Shown here piece after piece: positions 21,700 through 32,639 of a stretch of 64,000 nucleotides of DNA (position 1 is its first letter; the number at the start of each line of letters is the position of its first letter). Source of the DNA: Eleusine coracana subsp. coracana (lineage: Eukaryota > Streptophyta > Magnoliopsida > Poales > Poaceae); the NCBI GenBank assembly GCA_032690845.1, contig CM064423.1, positions 32,510,044-32,574,043 of the forward strand, given 5' to 3'. The position numbers and the translations under genes were made by a program. The notes under the pieces were generated by a model. That model saw nothing but the letters and a program-made list of their open reading frames with translations, was not told the origin of the DNA and ran no database searches.

Positions 21700-21849
21700 G
21701 ACCGGCACTGTACACACCGCCAATAAATAATGAAGCTCCCTCTCTGTTTGCCTCCCGCCCGTCTCTTTGTTTCCCTCCCGCTCGCCCACTCCCTCTCTCT
21801 CTCTCTCTGTTTCCTCATCTCTTCCATTTCCTCCAATGGCGAGGTAAGT
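21700..21849 (+). promoter_or_regulatory. Gene-start-like leader with tiny first exon
   Basis: CCAATAAATAATG is followed by a long CT-rich leader ending in (CT)n, then CCAATGGCGAG|GTAAGTG (ATG at 21836). This is how many grass housekeeping genes with a two- or three-codon first exon begin (M-A-R then intron). No matching second exon can be found before the transposon nest at 22600, so it may be a stranded promoter. Confidence 0.4.
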
Positions 21850-22599
21850 GTTCAGTTTGATTCTTTTTTTCTCAGTTTTGGAAATGTTTCACTTGCTTTT
21901 TATTTGAACTTGAAGCTTGGTGTGCTCCCTTTCCATCAACTGGCAGCCCATGGAATTAATTGCAAACTAGGTTGAGCTAATTAATCCTAATTAATGCAAC
22001 TAAACATGAGTAATTAATCCAATTGCATCAATTAAGGAAAATTGCTCAAAATCAGGGCATGGCATGATGAATAGGAAAAAAGCACAATACCCTGGAGATC
22101 AAAACATCGAACACCGAGAAGAGCTCGTAGCCGATTGCCGGAAAAAGGTGGAGTTTTTTGGTCACCGGCAATGGAGGTGGAGGAAGGACAACCTTACCCT
22201 AACAATTGGCAGAGGGAGCTCGGATTCAGGGCAGTGCACGCGCGAGCAGAGGTGTAGGCGCGTCGGCGGTGATGCTGCGGCAAGGCTCGGCGGCGGCGGT
22301 GCTCTGTCGGCAAGGAGGCGGCGTGCTGCTAGCGACGACGGCGGCGACTTGGCTTGCTTGCGGCGATGCTAGGGTGCGCGGGCGTGCGCGGCTATGCGCA
22401 CGCAAAGCAGGGGCGAGTGGCGGCGTAGGTCGAATGAGGAGGCACGATGGCTCGGCTCTGGTCAGTGGAGGTGCGCGGCGGTGACGGCGACGAGAGAAGC
22501 GACGGTGGGTGTTCTCGGTGTGGACTCGGCGTGGAAAGGAACAAGGACGAAGACAAAAGTCTTCCTCGACTTTGACCAAGGTCAAATCTTGATGAATCA
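21850..22599. other. Intron-like and GC-rich DNA, no gene
   Basis: 21850-22060 is AT-rich with repeated AATTAATCC/AATTGCA words. 22240-22530 is strongly GC-rich with ORFs in several frames of low-complexity Ala/Arg type, which I do not take as coding. Confidence 0.35.
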
Positions 22600-25435
22600 A
22601 CTTAAGGACGGATCATCGGTCACGGATTGAAGAGACATCACGTTTTCAATCATAGTGACCGAACGGTACGGTCTCTAGACCGGACTGTCCGATCAGGCTT
22701 CAATCCAACCAAGCACATATACAGACCGGATGGTACGGTCAGGTTGATCGTTTTGTTCGGTCTCTACAACTTAACGGTCCCAAAGTACTATGCACAAGTG
22801 CACTAACCGGACGGTATGGTCTACAGATCGGACTGTAGGTCACTATGGGAATTTTGCTGAAACAAGGAATTTTTTTATTTTTCCAAGTGCCCTAACTGAG
22901 CACCCAAATAAACACTACACTTGGAACATGAAGGGAACTCTCAAATATTTCTTTTCAAATAGTGGCTCTTTATGGCCTTATAATTTTTGCAAATACCAAA
23001 TGAAGAATCAAGCAAATAAGAACCAAGGCAATTAAGAACCAAATGGATATGTATGAGCCTTAGTCCATGAACCACGCGAGTGGGTTTAACCTCGGCGTTT
23101 ATAAGAGCTTGCTCAATGGGCACGAAGCATGATCCTTTTCTTTGGTCACACTTATGGAGATGTAATCTCATATAGATCATGAGGCACAAATATCTCCAAG
23201 TGAGACAAGCCTCCTTTGTGTTTCCTATATGATGCATGCAACAAGCATTTTACATATGCAATCAAAGTAAACATGCCATATGAATGCAAGCAGTATTAAA
23301 CAAGACACAATGAAAACCTAACAATGTCAAGTTTGAACCCCTCCCAAGATTACTCACTATAGGCCATACCCTTGCCTTGAGAGAAGCCAAACCACCATCT
23401 CAAGCACTCCTTATAGCTATCTTGAGTGGGTTAGACATTGACTAATTTTTATGTGTTTTTTCTTTTAGTTATTTACACATGTATGGATGCAAAACATACT
23501 AGTCATAAAGGAGTCCTAATTACCATGCAATGCAAGAAAAGAAAGAACACACTATAACTTACCAAGAACAAACACACACAGATACCTCCCTCATGAGTAG
23601 ATATGTCGTTGAGGTCCATGTAACTTGTGGTGGACTTCACTTGATCTTCAAGTAAGCTCCCGATCCACCACCACCACCATCATCTAGGTTATGTTCTTGG
23701 GCACTCACTTGTACTTCGTTGACCTCTCAAGATCAACAATGCACTTAGGCACCCATATGCTCTTGACCTTTCTCTTCTTGTTTGGTGGTCCCCAAGCCTT
23801 TGCTTTCACCTTTCCATCCTTGTCCCTAAGAAGCTTCAAGTGGGTGTTCTCATGGAACAAGTTAGCATTATGCAAAACAATGGAACTTCTCACCATAGGA
23901 CAATCCTTGATGGTGTGGCCATCCTTGCAACACCTCTCGTAATAGTACTTGTCGGTGAGTACGGGCTTGACCCACGTGGGAATGGAGTCACTCGTCCCAA
24001 TGATGTCGATGGCGGCGGGATTTGAGCCAAGACCATGGTGGGAGACGTTGTTCACAAGATTTCTCCCAAGGATCTCCTTGTGGATGGCTCTACCACGTGT
24101 GATCCTATCGAAGCCGTCCATCACCATCTTCTTCTCTTCCTTGAGCTTATGATATTCCTTCAAAACAAATGGCTCGATGGAAGAAACCTCGACCGAGGTA
24201 GTTAGTTTATCACACATAGTAGAAACATCGCACTTGGATGAACTAGAAGAGGGAGAGGCAAGGTTGTCAACATTGATGGCCTCAAAAGTAAGTTCAAGGG
24301 CCTTGTACTTCTCACGTAGCTCTACATAATCCCTCTTGAGTTTGTCATAACTCTTGCTTAGGGTCTCATGAGATGTGACAAGGTCCTTGAGCTCACTCTC
24401 AAGCTCACTAACACGGTCCTTAGCCAGCTTACACTCTTTTCTTACCACTTCCAACATTTTGGATTTCTTGACGGCGATGCCGCGGGCTTACTCAAGCATG
24501 TTCCAAAGCTTGGTGCTAGAGAGCTCCTCATCATCGTTGTCGTCGCTTCTCTCCTCCTTACTCTCCCCAAGTTGGCTCGTGGCCATGAGGCACGTGGGAG
24601 GTGGAGGAAGGGCTCGTGGAAGTGTGGTCTTGATCATGGCTAGGCCGGCCACTTCTTCATCATCGCTTGAGGAGGAGGATGTGTCACTCGAGTTGTCACT
24701 TGTCCACTCTCCAACAAGGGTCTTGCGAGAGAACTTCTTCTTGTAGTCTCGAGCTTTGCCTTTGCCTTTGCTCTTATCCTCGTTGAAGTACCTCTTCTTC
24801 TTTTGCTTGGCTTTGGGGTCTTCTTATTTTTCTTCTTCATCATCACTTGAGTCTTGGGACCTAAAAGTTTCTTTCTTTAGCTTGGCGTAATCTCAAACAA
24901 AGTGGTTCTTGGACCCACAGTTAAAGCACTTGCACTTGGACTTGGAAGCAAACTTGTTCTTGAAGGTCCTCATCTTCTTCATGAGAAGTGCCAAGTCCTC
25001 ACTCAAGTCATCTTCATCATCATCTTCTTCTTCTTCTTCAACCATTGCCTTCTTGTTGCTCTTCTTGCTCCTGCTAGATTCTTGCTTCTCAGCTTGAAGA
25101 GCAAGGTTGAATGGTTGAGGATCATCCAAACCTAGCTGGTAACTCTTGAAGACTGTGGTCTTCCTAAGCACGTCCTTGATAGTCTTGGTTCTGAGATCAC
25201 CTTGCAAGGTGAAGGTGATGATGGAATCATACTTGGGGTCTTTGAATAGCCTCAAGAAACTTTTTATCACTTCAACAGGCTTGAGCTTGAAGTCATCCCC
25301 AACAGCATTCCACTAGTACATGAAAGCGAGAGTAAACAGTTTTAGCTCTCCTATGTGGCAATCTAGTGAAGTTATCATACTTGTTCTTCAGCACATAATA
25401 TCTTTCTGCTTTGACATCACTGGTACCCTCATGAA

Positions 25436-26074
25436 TGATGAGGACATCAATGACATCCGAATAATGACGATGAAAGATGGCGCGCCAAACAAAGTTGTCA
25501 CGCCTCCACCTCTCGTCGTCGTGCCTCCTCGAGTTACGGATCCATCTTCTAACGAGACGACGACGTACAAGGGCCCAATCACTAGAGCTCGAGCCCAGGA
25601 ATTGAAGACGGTTTTGATGCTAAGGAACGACGGCCCAGGATGGCGCTGCCCGAAGGCCCACGTGGCCCAAGTCACGCGACTCCCTCTCCACCGCGCGCCT
25701 CTCCACTTCAGCCGGTCCTAGATGCCTCGTCCTTCCCCTATTTAGTCAAGGGCTGCGCCCCTTGCAATCTTTGAGTTTTGTTTTAAGTTTAGCTTAGCTA
25801 TACATCTGTCTCTTGGCGTGAATTCAGAACTCCACCTTCACGCAATACATCAGATTGCTCGCCTCTAATTCTTGCTCGTTCTTCGATTGGCGTAAGAATT
25901 GATCCTCGTGATCAGGTTGATCTTGTTTACCGCAAGGTTAATATCCTCTGGAAGTTGGTTCAGCGATTGCATTGGCGCTTCGGCTTGCTCGTCGTAGTCG
26001 GATCGTGAGGGTCAACATCCACTAAATTGAAGTTATCTCCACTCGCTGAAAGATCAGGAACTCTAGACCTATCA
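25436..26074 (+). repeat. 5' LTR of element F
   Basis: TGATGAGG..CACC/GACCTATCA boundaries are fixed by the target duplication and by the primer-binding site two bases on. Here the frame has GCCCAGGAA where the 3' LTR has GCCTAGGAA. Confidence 0.95.
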
Positions 26075-26076
26075 AG

Positions 26077-26090
26077 TGGTATCAGATTCC
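26077..26090 (+). promoter_or_regulatory. Primer-binding site of element F
   Basis: TGGTATCAGATTCC, a close match to the complement of initiator tRNA-Met 3' end (TGGTATCAGAGCC), two bases after the LTR. Confidence 0.85.
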
Positions 26091-26801
26091 AGTGTTTCTC
26101 GGTGAGTTTATCCAAGTCCACATAAACCGAAAACTCTAGACCGCATCTGTTTACCCCGTCTCGCTCTCCTATTTGGCTGATCACTTGCCAAGTTTTTTCG
26201 CTGCACCGTGAGTCCGGGTCAATCACTGCCTCGCCGATCGAGTCCTACTCGGTTACGTCGTAACCCGCTCGCATCGCCCTGTGTTTGGTTCTGTTCAGTT
26301 CCCTCCTCTGTTCGGTCCCCTGCCTAAAAAAAAAAGCGCTTGTGCTTAATTGCTTATTTGAGGTCTCATTGTTTATATTTTTAGAAAAAGGTATAAAAAA
26401 AGAAAAAGAAAGAAAGAAAAAAAAAGAGCGGCCGGGCAACACAGGCGACGCGTTCTTGCTGTACTTTGTTTTGATCCTTCTTCCTTCCTCTTGCACTTGT
26501 ACCGCCAGCAATCTTTTCGCGTTTAGCACCATTATTCAGCTTTGCAGTTATTGTTTGAATTGTGCTAACCCTTGGATTGAGTGCAGCCTCCCAGCCCCAC
26601 AAATTTTCTACTACGAGTAGGTTTTTGTTTTACCACGCAATCGCTCCTTCAATCTTCCACCGGTTTTACCTGTGGTTGCAGTTCACGCTTGCGTGCTTGG
26701 TAAGGACGGGTAAGAATTTGATAACAGCTTTTTGATTGAGCTTTTTATCCACCACTCACCTCTCGTTGTAGGATCCCGCTTTTTGTATTGCTTGTGTTTT
26801 T

Positions 26802-28100
26802 ATGGTAGAAAACAGCTCGAAGTTGGAGGAGCTCACTCTCTAGGATGTCCAGGAATAGGTAGATGGTCTACAAAACAACATGAAGACGATGCACGAGAGA
26901 CTTGACTCTACGGTCACTTCGTCGAATGAGCATTTTGATCAACTGGACCTCGCTGATACGGCTGCCCGCACCATGCTCGCGACGATCATGACTCGTCTTG
27001 AGGTCATGTCAACGCAGCTTGGGACCATGACGACGCAGCTCACGGAGTTGCAAAATGCACGTGACTACGACAATCGCCGTGGTCGTGCTCGTAGGGTACG
27101 TGTTCCTATTAATGATTCTTTTGCCAAAATAAAATTTCGTATTCCCACTTTTAATGGCAAATATGATCCGGGTGCTTATCTTGATTGGGAATTAGAGGTT
27201 GAACAAAAATTTGCATGCCATGATATTCCTGCTAATTTACAAGTTAAGGCTGCTATTAGTGAATTTACTGAATTTGCTTTACTTTGGTGGCGTGAGTATA
27301 GACAAAGATATCCTGATAATATTCCGGCCACTTGGACAGCATTAAAAGCTTCTATGCGTCATCGTTTTGTGCCGTCATATTATGTTAGAGATTTGCTTAA
27401 TCAAATGCAGCGTTTTCAACAAGGTTCACTTTCCGTAGAGGATTATTATCAAGCTTTGCAAAAGGGTATGATTCGCTGTGGTTTAGTTGAACTGGATGAT
27501 GCTGCTATGGCTCGCTTTAGGGGTGGGTTAAATCGTGAAATTCAGAACATTCTTGATTATAAGGATTATGATGATATGACCACCTTATTTGAATATGCCT
27601 GTAAAGCTGAACGTGAAGTACAGGATCGACAATCTTTGTCAAGACCTAACATTTTTGTAGGGTCCAAGACGCCTTCAGCTCCATGGTCGACACCTCCTTC
27701 CACGTCGCGCGACCACTCCTCGACCACGTCCAAGTCGAGTGCTCCATCCACGGCCAAATCTGCCTCGATCGTGCCATCCTCCTCGTCGTCTGGACGAGCT
27801 CGTGATATTCAGTGTCACTGTTGCCGAGGATTTGGTCATGTGATACGTGATTGTCCAAATAAACGAACTATGTTGATTCGTGATGACGGTGGGTATTCTT
27901 CTGCTAGTGATTCTGAGGATATTCAGCAGACTATGCTTGCCACTAATCATATAGATAATACGGAGCTTCATGTCGACTCTAGTGCCGCCGACAGGTATGC
28001 AACTCTTGTTGTGCAGCGTGTTCTTAGTACAGAGGTCGTTCAGGATGAAAAGCATCAGTGCCACAACATTTTTCATATCAAAGGCGTTGTGCAAGAATGA
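26802..28100 (+). pseudogene. Gag of CRM element F
   Basis: The natural start is probably ATG 26802 (MVENSSKLEELTL), not 26880, because the same frame runs through two TAG codons (26841, 26856) that look like former CAG. The retrotransposon Gag domain follows (PTFNGKYDPGAYLDWELEVE, LLWWREYRQRYP, RHRFVPSYYV), then a Ser/Thr-rich linker and one CCHC knuckle, CHCCRGFGHVIRDCP. The capsid-like part is otherwise uninterrupted for over 400 codons. The frame ends at TGA 28098, probably a former CGA, since the protease continues in the same frame. Confidence 0.9.
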
Positions 28101-31100
28101 GCGGTCCATATAATCATCGATGGTGGCAGTTGCAACAATTTGGCTAGTACGACCTTGGTGGAGCAGTTGTCATTGCCAACAAGGAAGCATCCACATCCTT
28201 ATCACGTTCAATGGCTTAATGATGGCGGCAAAATAAAGGTAACGCGCTCGGTACGTGTTCCTTTCTCTCTTGGCGCCTATTCTGATTTTATAGATTGTGA
28301 TGTTGTTCCAATGGAAGCATGCTCTTTGTTGCTTGGCCGTCCTTGGCAATATGATGTTGATAGTGTTCATCATGGTCACTCCAATTATTATTCCTTCATG
28401 TTTAAGGGTCAGAAAATTATTATTCATCCTATGACACCTGAACAAGTTCTTAAAGATGATATTGCTCGAGCGACAAAAGCTACAAAATTGGTTGCATCGC
28501 CTCCTGTTGCACCTGTTCAACATATGATCAAATTGAATAACCCTATCTTGTTTGCTACACGTGCTGATTTTGATGAATTACATGATGCTAATCAGCTTTG
28601 CTATGCGCTAGTTTGCTCTCGTATGCTTGTTTCACTAGATGAGGCGCGTATGTTGCATATTCCTCCTGCTGTTGCTAACCTTTTGCAGGACTATAAAGAT
28701 GTTTTTCCCGCTGAATTGCCACCGGGTCTTCCTCCTATTCGTGGCATAGAACATCAGATTGATTGAATTCCAGGTGCACAGCTTCCTAATCGCGCCCCAT
28801 ACCGCACAAATCCTGAGGAGACGAAAGAAATTCAGTGTCAAGTGCAGGCATTGCTTGGTAAATGTTACATTCATGAGTCTCTCAACCCTTGTTCGGTTCC
28901 TGTTTTGCTTGTTCCTAAGAAAGATGGTTCTTGGCGTATGTGTATAGATTATCGTGCAATTAACAATATTACAATTCGTTATCGATATCCTATACCACGC
29001 CTTGATGATATGCTTGATGAACTTAGTGGTGCCACAATTTTCTCTAAGGTTGATTTGCGTAGTGGTTACCATCAGATAAGAATGAAATTAGGAGATGAAT
29101 GGAAAACGGCTTTTAAGACTAAATTTGGCTTGTATGAATGGTTGGTTATGCCGTTTGGATTGTCTAATGCTCCTAGCACTTTTATGCGTTTAATGAATGA
29201 AGTTCTTCGGCCTTTCATTGGAATATTTGTTGTTGTCTATTTTGATGATATCCTTATATACAGCAAATCCATGAATGAGCATTTAGATCATTTGCGTGCG
29301 GTTTTTGATGCTTTGCGTGCTGCTCACTTGTTTGGGAACATGGAAAAATGCACTTTTTGCACGCAACGTGTTTCGTTTCTTGGATATGTTGTTACTCCAC
29401 AGGGCATTGAGGTGGATAGCAGCAAGATGGACGCCATTCAGAGTTGGCCGCAACCGACGACAGTCACACAGGTTCGCAGTTTTCTTGGTCTTGCAGGCTT
29501 CTTTCGTCGTTTTGTCCGGGATTTCAGTTCTATTGCTGCACCATTACATGAGCTGACCAAGAAGGGTGCGCCATTTGAGTGGGGCGCACCACAAGACGAC
29601 GCATTCAACACTTTAAAGGAACGGTTAACTCATGCTCCTCTCTAACAATTGCCTAATTTTGATAAAGTGTTTGAATTGGAATGTGATGCTAGTGGAATTG
29701 GTTTGGGTGCTGTTTTGTTGCAAGATCATAAACCCATTGCTTATTTTAGTGAGAAGTTAAGTGGTGCTGCTCTTAAATATTCCACTTATGATAAAGAACT
29801 TTATGCTTTAGTAAGAACTTTGCAAACATGGCAGCATTATTTATGGCCTCGCGAATTTATTATTCATTCTGATCATGAGGCTTTGAAACATATTAGAACC
29901 CAAACTAATTTGAACCGTCGTCATGCTAAATGGGTTGAATTTATTGAATCTTTCCGTACATCATTAAACATAAAAACAGGAAGGAAAATGTGATTGCCGA
30001 TGCTTTGTCTCGTCGTTATATGATGCTGTCCCAATTAGACTTTAAAATCTTTGGTTTGCAAGCTTTGAAAGATCAATATGTGAATGATGCTGATTTTCAT
30101 GATATTATGATGCATTGTAAGGATGGCAAACCTTGGGGCAAATTTCATATACAGGATGGGTTCCTGTTTCGTGCTAACAAGTTGTGTATTCTAGCTAGCT
30201 CGGTTCGTCTTTTGTTGTTATAGGAGGCGCATGGAGGTGGTCTTATGGGTCACTTCGGCGTTTTCAAGACACATGAGGTGTTGGCCGACCATTTCTTTTG
30301 GCCACGGATGCGCCGTGATGTTGAGCGCCTTGTTGCACGCTGTACTACATGTTAAAAAGCTAAATCTCGTTTGGGTAATCATGGTTTGTATATGCCCTTG
30401 CATGTTCCCTCTTCTCTTTGGCATGATATTTCGATGGATTTTGTTTTGGGATTGCCTCGCACTAAGAAGGGGAGGGACAATATTTTTGTGGTTGTTGATC
30501 GTTTCTCTAAAATGGCTCACTTTATATCTTGTCATAAAACTAATGATGCCTCAAATATTGCTGAATTGTTCTTTAGAGAGATTATTAGATTGCATGGAAT
30601 TCCTAAAACAATTGTCTCTGATCGTGATGCTAAGTTTCTTAGTCATTTTTGGCGTTCTCTTTGGAATAAATTAGGAACTAAGCTGCTGTTTAGTACTACT
30701 TGTCATCCTGAAACTGATGGGCAAACTGAGGCAGTAAATAGAACTTTGTCTGCTATGCTTAGAGCTGTTCTAGATAAAAACTTGAGACGTTGGTAAGATT
30801 GTTTACCTCATGTTGAATTTGCTTATAATCGTGCTACACATTCTGCCACTAAGATGTGTCCTTTTGAGGTTATTTATGGCTATGTTCCTAGGGCGCCTAT
30901 TGATTTGTTTGCTATTGATGCTGAAGATGAACCACATCTTGATGCTCTTGCTCATATTGATCACATGAAATAATTGCATGAAGAAACACAACACAACATT
31001 GCCGTTGCTAATAAAAAGTATCAAGTTGCTGGTAGTAAAGGTAGAAAACATATTTCTTTTGAACCTGGTGATTTGGTTTGGTTGCACTTGCGTAAAGATA

Positions 31101-31471
31101 GATTTTCTACTTTGCGTCATTCTAAACTGATGCCTCGTGCTGCTGGTCCTTTTAAAGTGCTAACCAAGATTAACGATAATACTTATGTTCTTCACTTGCC
31201 CATGGAGTTTGGTGTTTCCACTAGTTTTAATGTTACAGATTTGAAACCATACTTGGGTGAGGATGATGAGTTGCCGTCGAGGACGACTTCACTTCAAGAA
31301 GGGGAGGATGATGAGGACATCAACGACATACGAATAATGACGACAAAAGATGGCGCGCCAAACCAAGTTGTCACGCCTCCACCTCTCGTCGTCGCGCCTC
31401 CTCGAGTTACGGATCCATCTTCTAACGAGACGACGACGTACAAGGGCCCAATCACTAGAGCTCGAGCCTAG
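28101..31471 (+). pseudogene. Pol of CRM element F
   Basis: Domains in order: protease IIDGGSCNNLAS (28110); RT with [21 protein letters not shown] and [11 protein letters not shown] (28842-29450); RNase H with [18 protein letters not shown] and [10 protein letters not shown] (29660-29900); integrase with a CTTC zinc knuckle, [17 protein letters not shown] and [10 protein letters not shown] (30240-30760). The C-terminal part (GDLVWLHLRK, PYLGEDDELPSRTTS) runs on into the 3' LTR and carries TYKGPITRARA, matching the CR motif region of CRM integrases. Stops lie at 28764, 29643, 30221, 30353, 30794, 30971 and 31469, with a one-base shift near 29955. Catalytic residues are still in place. Confidence 0.9.
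31296..31308 (+). promoter_or_regulatory. Polypurine tract of element F
   Basis: AAGAAGGGGAGGA directly before the 3' LTR. It is also translated as part of the integrase tail. Confidence 0.85.
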
Positions 31472-31948
31472 GAATTGAAGACGGTTTTGATGCTAAGGAA
31501 CGACGGCCCAAGATGACGTCGCACGAAGGCCCACGTGGCCCAAGTCGCGCGACTCCCTCTCCACCGCGCGCCTCTCCACTTCAGCCGGCCCTAGATGCCT
31601 CGTCCTCCCCCTATTTAGTCAAGGGCTGCACCCCTTGCAATCTTTGAGTTTTGTTTTAAGTTTAGCTTAGCTATACATCCGTCTCTCGACGTGAATTCAG
31701 AACTCCATCTTCGTGCAATACATCAGATTGCTCACCTCTAATTCTTGCTCGTTCTTCGATTGTGCGTAAGAATTAATCCTCATGATCAGGTTGATCTTGT
31801 TTACCGCAAGGTTAATATCCTCCAGAAGTTGGTTCAGCGATTGCATTGACGCTTCGGCTTGCTCGTCGTAGTCGGATCGTGAGGGTCAACATCCACTAAA
31901 TCGAAGTTATCTCCACTCGCGGAAAGATCGGACACTCTACACCTATCA
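31309..31948 (+). repeat. 3' LTR of element F
   Basis: 640 bp, starts TGATGAGGACATCAACG and ends CACCTATCA, followed by the ATGAA duplication. One base longer than its partner (GATTGTGCG versus GATTGGCG). Confidence 0.95.
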
Positions 31949-32261
31949 ATGAATACCTTGAATCTCAGTCCAGATATCATGTGCCGACGAACTGGCATTC
32001 AACCTAGCAAAAACATCCTTAGAGATGCATGCAAACAAAGCATTCTTGGCCTTAGCATTGAACTTAATAAAATCAGGATCAAGCGGGTTCACATCCGCTT
32101 CTGAATCATGGGTCACCTTTCATATCTCTGGATCAGGGACTCAAGGTAGGCTTGCATGCATGCCTTTCAATACCCGTAGTCCTCCCCATTGAATATGGGA
32201 ACACTCTCCATCTCTTCCGGTATCCTTATTCAAGGCGGTGAAGCCTCAAAGATGAGCACTT

Positions 32262-32274
32262 GGCTCTGATACCA
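32262..32274 (-). promoter_or_regulatory. Primer-binding site of element A
   Basis: Minus strand TGGTATCAGAGCC, two bases inside the LTR end TTACA. Downstream AAGTGCTCATC and GGCTT.ACCGCC are shared with B and are the reference for the deletion seen in D. Confidence 0.9.
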
Positions 32275-32639
32275 ATTGTAAGGACCGAAGGCGTACCGAG
32301 AGGGTGGCGATCGGTAAGCCAACCACAAATCAGAATACTTCAATTTCACACCACTAGATCCTAGCAATCGTTGCAACCTAAGTAATTCTACGAGGCCAAG
32401 ACCCCACACATGCTAGTGTTCATGATGAATACAAATGCGAAATCTAAACACATTAGCCTATGCAAGCTACAAGTCAACCTGGTTACTAGAGCACATAATT
32501 ACGAAATAGTAAAGAGGGGTCAAGAAATGCTCATGATTTTTTCCCGAGGTCTCGGAAGGATGGCGCCTTCCCCTACTCCTCGTTGGACCACTCCTGCCAG
32601 ATTGTCGATCCCCCCCCCCCCCCCCCCCCCCCCCGCCAC

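Larger units (their letters stand above)
25436..31948 (+). mobile_element. CRM-type chromovirus (Ty3/gypsy) element F, 6,513 bp
   Basis: Complete element with a perfect 5-bp target duplication ATGAA (25431-25435 and 31949-31953). LTRs are 639 and 640 bp and start TGATGAGGACATC. The order gag, protease, RT, RNase H, integrase, and a frame that runs on into the 3' LTR, are marks of the CRM clade. It lies inside the gag of element A and restores A's frame when removed. By eye the LTRs differ at about 35 of 640 positions, mostly transitions, so the insertion is not very recent. CRM members are often centromeric, but not all subgroups are. Confidence 0.93.
23705..32211 (-). pseudogene. Gag of copia element A
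   Basis: Starts at minus ATG 32211 (MESVPIFNGEDYGY, next codon a stop where Trp is usual). It is interrupted after IQGIH by element F and continues from 25430 (EGTSDVKAERYYVLKNKY). Then come IKSFLRLFKDPKYDSI, an acidic linker, a CCHC knuckle begun as CFNCGSKNHF but broken by a stop, a Lys-rich region, and a long coiled coil (about 24457-24270) typical of Sirevirus Gag. A second, degenerate knuckle (CCKDGHTIKDCP) and the SIWVP tail end it near 23705. Several stops and frameshifts (near 25310, 24890, 24840, 24485) make it non-functional. No protease follows. Confidence 0.8.
22600..32276 (-). mobile_element. Copia element A, truncated, split by element F
   Basis: The primer-binding site (32262-32274) and gag read leftward from the LTR at 32277. 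After gag the sequence jumps to 3' non-coding DNA (22870-23600) similar to the 3' part of element B, so the whole pol is missing. 22640-22860 holds palindromes such as GGACGGTACGGTC that resemble the shared A/B LTR. I could not find a clean LTR end with a polypurine tract, so the left border is approximate. Confidence 0.7.

Noticed and set aside
22640..22860. Left LTR of element A
   Set aside because: Palindromes resemble the shared LTR, but no end sequence ACCTTACA with a polypurine tract is present, so I list it only as part of A.
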